From Pseudoselenomonas ruminantium (lineage in GTDB: Bacteria > Bacillota > Negativicutes > Selenomonadales > Selenomonadaceae), in contig DJYL01000065.1 of NCBI GenBank assembly GCA_002448495.1, positions 1 to 10,853 on the forward strand: a stretch of DNA of 10,853 nt, given 5' to 3'. A program made the position numbers and the translations under genes. This document shows, in pieces, positions 6,282 through 10,853 of the stretch (position 1 is the stretch's first letter; each line of letters begins with the position of its first letter). Under the pieces are notes generated by a model that had not been told where the DNA came from, searched no databases, and was given only the letters and a program-made list of their open reading frames with translations.

Positions 6282-7067
6282 ATGAACATGAAAAAAGTTT
6301 TGTCGCTTTTGGCAGTCGGTGCCTTTGCCATGTTTGCCTTTGCCGGCTGCGGCAGCGAACAGGCTGCGCCGGCAGGCGGGGACAAACAGGCGAAGGTTTT
6401 GAAAGTCGGTTCTTCCATCGACTTCCCGCCGTTTGAATTCCAGGATGAAGGACAGAAAGAATATCAGGGCTTTGATATGGATCTTATCCGGGCCATCGGC
6501 AAGGAAATGGGCCGCGAGGTCGAGATTCAGAACTTAGGCTTTGATGGTCTGATTCCGGCATTGCAGGGCAAGAGCATTGATGTGATTATCTCCGGTATGA
6601 CCATCAACGACGAGCGCAAGGAAAATGTCCGCTTCTCCGACCCCTATTATCAGTCCGGGCTTACGATGGTGGTGCGTGAAGATGAGCAGGCCATCAAGAA
6701 GTTTGCTGACCTGAAGGGCAAGAAGGTAGCGGTGCAGATTGGTACGACCAGTGCGGCAGAAGTCAAGAAAATGGAAGGCGTAGAGGTCAAGGAACTCAAC
6801 ACGCCGGCTGATTGCTTTATGGAACTCAAGGCTAAAGGCGTGGATGCCGTGATCAATGACCGTCCAGTTAATGATTACTTCATCACGAAGAATGCCGCTC
6901 AGGGTGTAAAGGTTCTTGAAGAAAAGCTGACGGCTGAAGATTACGGCATTGCCATCAACAAGGAAAATGAGGAACTGCAGAAAGAAATCAACGCTGCCCT
7001 CAAGAAGCTCAAGGAAAATGGCGAATACGACAAGATTTTCGCTAAATGGTTCGGCGAGAAAAAATAA
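6282..7067 (+). CDS. Polar amino-acid ABC transporter, lipoprotein substrate-binding protein
   Basis: This 261-residue family 3 solute-binding protein captures an amino acid outside the inner membrane and delivers it to the permease encoded downstream. A lipoprotein signal peptide (MKK, hydrophobic stretch, lipobox FAGC with C23) is followed by a low-complexity tether and two lobes. The expected substrate-contact positions are seen: FPPFEF (48-53), SGMT with Arg112 in TINDERKENVRF for the carboxylate, GTTSAAEV (154-161), and Asp193 in VINDRP for the amino group. Overall it resembles GlnH/ArtJ-type proteins, with glutamine or another polar amino acid likely, but the exact ligand cannot be settled. 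GTGGGG at 6269-6274 is seven bases before the ATG. A strong terminator follows, and the permease and ATPase have a separate promoter, so this protein is made from its own transcript. Confidence 0.9.
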   Translation: MNMKKVLSLLAVGAFAMFAFAGCGSEQAAPAGGDKQAKVLKVGSSIDFPPFEFQDEGQKEYQGFDMDLIRAIGKEMGREVEIQNLGFDGLIPALQGKSIDVIISGMTINDERKENVRFSDPYYQSGLTMVVREDEQAIKKFADLKGKKVAVQIGTTSAAEVKKMEGVEVKELNTPADCFMELKAKGVDAVINDRPVNDYFITKNAAQGVKVLEEKLTAEDYGIAINKENEELQKEINAALKKLKENGEYDKIFAKWFGEKK

Positions 7068-7080
7068 AATAGGAATTTAC

Positions 7081-7115
7081 CAGCCTTCCCCGGATGTTAT
7101 GGGGAAGGCTGTTTT
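7081..7115 (+). terminator. Intrinsic terminator behind the binding-protein gene
   Basis: CAGCCTTCCCC (7081-7091) pairs perfectly with GGGGAAGGCTG (7101-7111), an 11-bp stem with a nine-base loop, followed by TTTT. It lies 13 bp after the stop codon and separates the binding protein from its permease. Incomplete termination would still allow some read-through. Confidence 0.8.
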
Positions 7116-7120
7116 ACAGG

Positions 7121-7149
7121 TTGACACACTTAAACGATTAGTCTATAAT
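7121..7149 (+). promoter_or_regulatory. Perfect-consensus promoter for the permease/ATPase pair
   Basis: TTGACA (7121-7126), a 17-bp spacer and TATAAT (7144-7149) match the sigma-70 consensus in every position. Transcription should start near 7156. The palindromic octamer ATAATTAT occurs over the -10 (7145-7152) and again at 7166-7173, with centres 21 bp (two helical turns) apart. This could be a repressor site, which would make sense of so strong a promoter. Confidence 0.85.
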
Positions 7150-7189
7150 TATACATGATTAATGAATAATTATAAGCAGGGTGAAGAAA

Positions 7190-7855
7190 ATGGATTTTAA
7201 TGTTGACTTGGTGATACAATCATTCCCGTTGCTTCTGTTGGGGGCGGGGATAACCATTAAAATAACGGCCTTGTCCGTTGCTGTGGGTATTATTATCGGT
7301 CTGTTCATGGGCATAGCCCGTATTGGCAGGATTAAGCTTTTCCGCTGGATTGCGGCAGTTTATGTGGACTTTTTCCGTGGAACACCGCTTTTAATTCAGA
7401 TATTTCTGGTGTATTTTGCCCTGCCGCTGATGACGGGGCAGAGAAGCGACCCCTATGTGGCGGCAATCAGTGCCTGCGGGCTTAATTCCGGTGCTTATGT
7501 GGCAGAGATTTTCCGTTCCGGCATTCAGTCCATCGACAAGGGGCAGATGGAAGCGGGACGTTCTCTGGGCATGACCTGGGTGCAGACCATGCGCTATATC
7601 GTGGTGCCGCAAGCGTTCAAGCGGGTTATTCCGCAGTTGGGCAACGAATTTATTGCCCTCCTCAAAGATTCTTCGCTGGTTTCGGTTATCGGCTTTGAGG
7701 AACTCACCCGCCGTGGTCAGCTCATCATTGCCAAAACCTATGCATCGGTGGAAATCTGGACCTGCGTTGCGATAATCTATCTGATTATGACGTTAACCAT
7801 TTCCCGTTTTGTGGCATTTTTGGAGTGGAGGTTTGCAAAAGATGATCGTCATTGA
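7190..7855 (+). CDS. Polar amino-acid ABC transporter permease (HisM/GlnP type)
   Basis: This 221-residue inner-membrane permease forms the channel of the amino-acid importer. About five hydrophobic spans are visible. The [16 protein letters not shown] stretch typical of HisMQ/GlnP permeases lies near residues 60-75. The cytoplasmic EAA loop that docks on the ATPase is well conserved ([23 protein letters not shown]), preceded by [14 protein letters not shown] and followed by [11 protein letters not shown]. The start is ATG 7190, with AGGG at 7178-7181 eight bases upstream; an in-frame GTG at 7181 has no Shine-Dalgarno. The 3' end overlaps the ATPase gene by 14 bases, so the two are translationally coupled. 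One permease gene implies a homodimer, as in GlnP. Confidence 0.92.
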   Translation: MDFNVDLVIQSFPLLLLGAGITIKITALSVAVGIIIGLFMGIARIGRIKLFRWIAAVYVDFFRGTPLLIQIFLVYFALPLMTGQRSDPYVAAISACGLNSGAYVAEIFRSGIQSIDKGQMEAGRSLGMTWVQTMRYIVVPQAFKRVIPQLGNEFIALLKDSSLVSVIGFEELTRRGQLIIAKTYASVEIWTCVAIIYLIMTLTISRFVAFLEWRFAKDDRH

Positions 7856-8561
7856 AAATTTACATAAGGCCTTTGGCGAAGTTGAGGTGCTCAAAGGTGT
7901 CAATCTCCATATCAAGCCGCAGGAAGTGGTCGCCCTCATCGGCCCCTCCGGCTCCGGCAAGAGCACGCTGCTGCGCTGCATGAATTATCTGGAGGAACCC
8001 ACCAGCGGCAAGGTTACGGTTGCAGGCACACCCCTTGATGGTGAAGCCAATATCAACAAGGTACGCGAGGAAGTGGGCATGGTGTTCCAGCGCTTCAATC
8101 TGTTCCCGCATATGACGGCACTCGAAAACATCATGCTGGCACCGCTGAAGGTCAAGAAAATCAGCAAGGCAGAGGCCGAGAAAAAAGCCCGTGAACTTTT
8201 GGAGCGGGTTGGTCTGGCGGATAAGGCGGATAACTACCCCAGCCAGCTTTCCGGCGGACAGCAGCAGCGCGTGGCCATTGCCCGGGCACTGGCGATGGAA
8301 CCTAAAGTCATGCTTTTTGACGAGCCGACTTCAGCCCTGGACCCGGAAATGGTCGGCGAGGTTTTGGACGTTATGCGTTCGCTGGCTAAAGACGGCATGA
8401 CCATGGCTATCGTTACCCATGAAATGGGCTTTGCCCGCGAGGTCGCCGACCGCGTGCTCTTTATTGATGGCGGCGGTATTTTGGAGCAGGGAACACCGGC
8501 AGAACTCTTTGAACATCCGCAGCAGGAACGTACCCAAAATTTCCTTTCCAAAGTGTTATAA
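7842..8561 (+). CDS. Polar amino-acid ABC transporter ATP-binding protein (GlnQ/HisP type)
   Basis: The product has 239 residues, normal for GlnQ-like ATPases, which power import by the permease encoded just upstream. All nucleotide-binding motifs are intact: Walker [10 protein letters not shown] (34-42), Q-loop [12 protein letters not shown], signature [15 protein letters not shown], Walker [15 protein letters not shown], and the H-loop [15 protein letters not shown]. The C-terminal [20 protein letters not shown] is typical of the polar amino-acid subfamily. The start ATG 7842 lies inside the end of the permease gene, with GGAGG at 7827-7831 ten bases upstream. Codons further upstream in frame belong to the overlap and have no better Shine-Dalgarno. 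No clear terminator follows before the csp promoter. Confidence 0.93.
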   Translation: MIVIENLHKAFGEVEVLKGVNLHIKPQEVVALIGPSGSGKSTLLRCMNYLEEPTSGKVTVAGTPLDGEANINKVREEVGMVFQRFNLFPHMTALENIMLAPLKVKKISKAEAEKKARELLERVGLADKADNYPSQLSGGQQQRVAIARALAMEPKVMLFDEPTSALDPEMVGEVLDVMRSLAKDGMTMAIVTHEMGFAREVADRVLFIDGGGILEQGTPAELFEHPQQERTQNFLSKVL

Positions 8562-8599
8562 ACCAATCGTATCCATTTGTTTGCAAGTATAAGAAAACA

Positions 8600-8628
8600 T
8601 TGACAATTCAATAAGTAACAATTATAAT
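8600..8628 (+). promoter_or_regulatory. Perfect-consensus promoter of the cold-shock gene
   Basis: TTGACA (8600-8605), 17 bp and TATAAT (8623-8628) form a full consensus sigma-70 promoter. The -10 continues as TATAATTAT, as in the permease promoter. The predicted start near 8635 puts the GC hairpin 8638-8660 at the very 5' end of the mRNA. A strong constitutive promoter fits an abundant cold-shock protein. Confidence 0.85.
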
Positions 8629-8637
8629 TATTATTAG

Positions 8638-8660
8638 GCCGCCAAAGAATGTCAGGCGGC
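8638..8660 (+). promoter_or_regulatory. GC-rich 5' leader hairpin of the cold-shock mRNA
   Basis: GCCGCC (8638-8643) pairs with GGCGGC (8655-8660) around an 11-base loop. It is followed by AGGTTTT, which is a poor terminator tail. Because the csp promoter lies immediately upstream, this is more likely a stabilising or temperature-responsive leader element than a terminator of the ATPase gene, although the latter cannot be excluded. Confidence 0.5.
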
Positions 8661-8687
8661 AGGTTTTAAGCAACAGGAGGAATCTCA

Positions 8688-8888
8688 ATGGTTGGTAAAG
8701 TGAAATGGTTTAGCGCTGAAAAAGGTTACGGCTTCATTGCTCGCGAGGATGGGGACGATGTATTCGTACATTTTTCCGCTATCAATGATGAAGGCTTCAA
8801 GACTCTGAACGAGGGTCAGGAAGTGGAATTTGACATTGTGGAAGGTGCCCGCGGCCCGCAGGCTTCCAATGTCAGCAAAACGGCATAA
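8688..8888 (+). CDS. csp: Cold-shock protein (CspA family RNA chaperone)
   Basis: The 66-residue protein is a complete single cold-shock domain, a five-stranded OB fold that binds single-stranded RNA and DNA and melts mRNA structure. RNP1 (KGYGFI, residues 12-17) and RNP2 (VFVHFS, 25-30) are intact, as is the opening [11 protein letters not shown] and the final basic [11 protein letters not shown]. The Shine-Dalgarno AGGAGG is about six bases before the ATG. It is a monocistronic gene with its own consensus promoter, a structured leader of about 50 bases and a strong terminator. Many bacteria have several paralogues, and which one this is cannot be told here. Confidence 0.95.
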   Translation: MVGKVKWFSAEKGYGFIAREDGDDVFVHFSAINDEGFKTLNEGQEVEFDIVEGARGPQASNVSKTA

Positions 8889-8905
8889 TTTTTTTATACG
8901 CGAAC

Positions 8906-8943
8906 AAAAGCCTTCTGCAAAAAGGAAGGCTTTTATTTTTTTT
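8906..8943 (+). terminator. Intrinsic terminator of the cold-shock gene
   Basis: AAAAGCCTTC (8906-8915) pairs with GAAGGCTTTT (8925-8934) around a nine-base loop, followed by a long T-rich tail (8931-8943). It is a clear rho-independent terminator 17 bp after the stop. The A-rich left flank also makes it usable on the other strand. Confidence 0.9.
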
Positions 8944-9044
8944 ATAAAAATAAAAGAAGGGTTTTGGTAAGGCAGGGAGAATATATAAAGTATAAACCTC
9001 ATAAGTTGCTAATTATCTGCAGGCAGAGTCCTGCGGCATCAAAG

Positions 9045-9051
9045 AAAGGGG
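9045..9051 (+). promoter_or_regulatory. Shine-Dalgarno deciding the hpf start
   Basis: AAAGGGG lies nine bases before ATG 9061 and directly touches an in-frame ATG at 9052. Only the ATG at 9061 has a workable spacing, and its MATFTVRGKN opening fits the family. Upstream, 8961-8996 has TATAAA-like boxes but no convincing promoter geometry. Confidence 0.6.
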
Positions 9052-9060
9052 ATGTGTCGT

Positions 9061-9603
9061 ATGGCAACATTCACTGTAAGAGGCAAGAACATCGAGATCA
9101 CTCCTTCGCTGCGCGAGTATGTGGAAAAACGCGTAGGCAAAGTCACCAAGTATTTTGAAAATGTTGGTGATATTTCGGTTCTGCTGACCGTATCGAAGGG
9201 GCGGCACATTGTTGAGGTGACGGTTCCTGTACAGGGCGGCATCCTGCTTCGCGGCGAGGAAGCCACGATGGATATGTATACATCGATTGACCTGGTAGTG
9301 GAAAAACTCGAACGCCAGATTCACAAACAGAAGACGAAACTCGCGCGCCGTTTCCGTGGCGGCGGCTTCAAGGCCGAGGCATTAAAATCCGCGCCTGTAG
9401 AAATCTCCGGTGATGATGAAGAATATCAGGTGGTAAAGACCAAGAAATTTGTGGTAAAACCTATGGATGTGCAGGAAGCCATCATGCAGATGAATCTCCT
9501 GAATCACAATTTCTTCGTGTTCCGCAATTCCGAAACCGAAGATGTGCAGGTGGTTTACAAGCGTACCGATGGCAATTACGGTTTGATTGAATCCGGTAAC
9601 TAA
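9061..9603 (+). CDS. hpf: Long-form ribosome hibernation promoting factor
   Basis: HPF binds the decoding centre of idle ribosomes. The long form also dimerises them into inactive 100S particles. At 180 residues this is the long type. Residues 1-100 are the S30AE domain (FTVRGKNIEITPSLREYVEKRV at the start, then the basic helix EKLERQIHKQKTKLARRFRGG). A linker of about 25 residues is followed by the C-terminal dimerisation domain (VVKTKKFVVKPMDVQEAIMQMNLLNHNFFVFRN, ending QVVYKRTDGNYGLIE). The gene stands alone between two strong terminators. In many Firmicutes hpf precedes secA and prfB, but here a chemoreceptor follows. No clear sigma-70 or stress-sigma promoter is seen in the gap from 8944. 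Confidence 0.95.
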   Translation: MATFTVRGKNIEITPSLREYVEKRVGKVTKYFENVGDISVLLTVSKGRHIVEVTVPVQGGILLRGEEATMDMYTSIDLVVEKLERQIHKQKTKLARRFRGGGFKAEALKSAPVEISGDDEEYQVVKTKKFVVKPMDVQEAIMQMNLLNHNFFVFRNSETEDVQVVYKRTDGNYGLIESGN

Positions 9604-9625
9604 AAATCGGTAATCATCGGGAAAG

Positions 9626-9659
9626 CCCGCATAGCTGTAACAGGTTATGCGGGTTTTTT
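9626..9659 (+). terminator. Intrinsic terminator of hpf
   Basis: CCCGCATAGC (9626-9635) pairs with GTTATGCGGG (9644-9653), a 10-bp stem with one G-U pair and an eight-base loop, followed by six T. It is a typical strong rho-independent terminator. The following 118 bases to the chemoreceptor are AT-rich, with no clear sigma-70 or flagellar sigma-28 promoter. Confidence 0.9.
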
Positions 9660-9777
9660 GCCTTCATAAATATTTTTAGAAAATTTTTATTAGCAAAAGG
9701 ATTTAGAGCCTTGATGTAGAAATAAAAAAACAAATGGTTACGACTTTGGGAAATATGAGATAAGGAGAGGATGATTT

Positions 9778-10853
9778 ATGGGGATTAGGCAAAAGTTTTA
9801 TGTGCTGGCGGGCATTGTGGGTGTCCTGCTGGCGGTGATTTCCATTATCGGCTTCTACACGGCTGATAAGAATCTGGAAGAGGCTGTGCGGGCTGAGTTT
9901 TCGGTTTCCATGAGTGCCGCTGAAAGTGAGATGGACGGCTGGCTGGCAAAGAAGGGCGCATCGGCTCAGTATGCAGCGGATTTGATGACGGAATTTAACG
10001 GTGATGAGAGCCGGGTAAAATCCATTGCTTCACTGGCGCTGGGCGCTTCCGACCCGGAAATTCTGGATTTGAATATCGGTGCCGAGGATGGTTATTTTGC
10101 TTCCTATCGTACCCAGAACAAGAGCACGGGGACGCTCGACCCGCGCACCCGTCCCTGGTACAATGATGCCAAGAAGGCAGGCAAGCTGGTCTATACAGAA
10201 CCTTACATGGACAAGAATACCGGCAAGATGGTCGTATCGGCAGTGGCACCGTTCAAAAAGGATGGGCAGTACTTCGGTACCATGTGCACGGATATTGATT
10301 TGGCTGTAGTGGATGCCATGGCCAAGAAGATTAAATACCATGGTGAGGCCGGTAAGACCTTTATCTCTGATAAAAACGGCATTATTTTGGGCAACGGCGG
10401 CGAAGAAAAGGTCGGCAGCAAGGCTCAGGATTTGCCCGGCATTGGCAGCCGCTTTGATGAAGTGTTGAAAACCGGTCATGGTATCTTCTTGGCAGACAGC
10501 CCCGATGGACAGGTCGTTATTGCCTATACCACTGTGGAGAGCACGGGCTGGATTATCGGCATGAGCGTGCCTTATGACTATGTATTTGCATCTGTCAGCA
10601 GCTTGAAGGTAATTTATGGTGTGCTCACGCTGATTGGTCTTATTTTGGTGCTGGGCGTCTGCTTCCGCTTTGCCAGCATGATTACCAATCCGATTGTCGC
10701 GTTGGAAGCCCATGCCAAGGAGATGTCCAACGGCAATCTGATGCAGGAGAAGCTGACTGTTTTCACCAGTGATGAAATCGGCTCTTTGACGAACGCCTTT
10801 AATACCATGAGTGAAAAGCTGCGGGATCTTATCCGGCAGATGGCTACCACTTC
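9778..10853 (+). CDS. Methyl-accepting chemotaxis protein with dCACHE sensor (3' end cut by window)
   Basis: The 358 residues present form the sensory half of a chemoreceptor; the cytoplasmic methylation and CheA/CheW-contact region lies beyond the window. The order is a short basic N-terminus, membrane span one (about 7-28), a periplasmic double-CACHE domain (about 35-275), membrane span two (about 278-301) and a HAMP domain (about 302-354, with NPIVALEAHAKEMSNGNL and DEIGSLTNAFNTM). The membrane-distal CACHE pocket shows R125, W127 and Y128 in TRPWYNDA, Y143 and D145 in YTEPYMD, and D172 in CTDID. This is the pattern of amino-acid-binding dCACHE sensors such as PctA, except that a position often Tyr, five before R125, is Leu120. 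The start ATG has AGGAG at 9763-9767. The ligand is therefore probably an amino acid, by inference. Confidence 0.9.
   Translation, partial: MGIRQKFYVLAGIVGVLLAVISIIGFYTADKNLEEAVRAEFSVSMSAAESEMDGWLAKKGASAQYAADLMTEFNGDESRVKSIASLALGASDPEILDLNIGAEDGYFASYRTQNKSTGTLDPRTRPWYNDAKKAGKLVYTEPYMDKNTGKMVVSAVAPFKKDGQYFGTMCTDIDLAVVDAMAKKIKYHGEAGKTFISDKNGIILGNGGEEKVGSKAQDLPGIGSRFDEVLKTGHGIFLADSPDGQVVIAYTTVESTGWIIGMSVPYDYVFASVSSLKVIYGVLTLIGLILVLGVCFRFASMITNPIVALEAHAKEMSNGNLMQEKLTVFTSDEIGSLTNAFNTMSEKLRDLIRQMATT

Noticed and set aside
7181..7189. GTG start three codons upstream for the permease
   Set aside because: The GTG is part of the AGGGTG Shine-Dalgarno itself, and nothing upstream of it resembles a ribosome binding site.
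9017..9035. Small hairpin GCAGG/CCTGC in the hpf leader
   Set aside because: A five-bp stem is expected by chance, and it lies well clear of the Shine-Dalgarno with no competing structure.
9660..9777. Flagellar sigma-28 promoter before the chemoreceptor
   Set aside because: I looked for TAAA with a GCCGATAA-like -10 at 14-16 bp and found no acceptable pair. A TTGATG at 9711 has no matching -10.
10030..10713. Long open frame (227 codons) on the minus strand opposite the chemoreceptor
   Set aside because: The plus strand encodes a clear CACHE-HAMP protein across the same bases. The antisense translation is rich in His, Arg and Cys with no recognisable domain, as expected for a shadow frame.
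1..10853. CRISPR array, tRNA, rRNA, transposase, attachment site or phage genes
   Set aside because: No regularly spaced direct repeats, cloverleaf-like segments, transposase motifs or terminal inverted repeats were seen on either strand.

Overview
This window looks like chromosomal DNA from a motile, diderm member of the Firmicutes, most likely a Selenomonas-like member of the Negativicutes. That placement is an inference. It rests on Shine-Dalgarno-led genes with near-consensus sigma-70 promoters, on a FliB-type flagellin methylase beside a TPR/GT41 glycosyltransferase, and on a chemoreceptor. There is no rRNA, tRNA, CRISPR array, insertion sequence or phage gene, and gene density is high.

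Layout. Positions 1-31 (minus) hold only the first codons of a gene leaving the window on the left, with a plausible promoter and Shine-Dalgarno. Positions 123-1076 (minus) encode an AEC-family membrane carrier. It is divergent from a rightward block of four genes (1204-5716): a degenerate methyltransferase-like protein, a GT2-like glycosyltransferase, a FliB-like lysine methylase and a SPINDLY/OGT-like GT41 glycosyltransferase. The first three are overlapping or abutting, and the fourth follows after 70 bp. Together they read as a protein-modification cassette, most plausibly acting on flagellin.

Positions 5863-6153 encode a small protein with two CxxC zinc ribbons. Next comes a polar amino-acid ABC importer: lipoprotein binding protein (6282-7067), permease (7190-7855) and ATPase (7842-8561). 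A strong intrinsic terminator and a perfect-consensus promoter separate the binding protein from the permease/ATPase pair, so the two parts can be expressed at different levels. The binding-protein leader contains a 15-bp hairpin whose 3' arm can also pair with the Shine-Dalgarno region.

Positions 8688-8888 encode a cold-shock protein under another perfect-consensus promoter, with a GC-rich hairpin at the predicted 5' end of its mRNA. Positions 9061-9603 encode a long-form ribosome hibernation promoting factor. From 9778 to the window end runs the N-terminal part of a chemoreceptor with a dCACHE sensor that carries most of the amino-acid-binding residues, so it may sense the kind of solute the ABC system imports.

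No clearly new defence, mobile or biosynthetic system is visible. The points most worth a second look are the modification cassette with its motif-less methyltransferase-like protein, and the structured leaders at 6208-6274 and 8638-8660.
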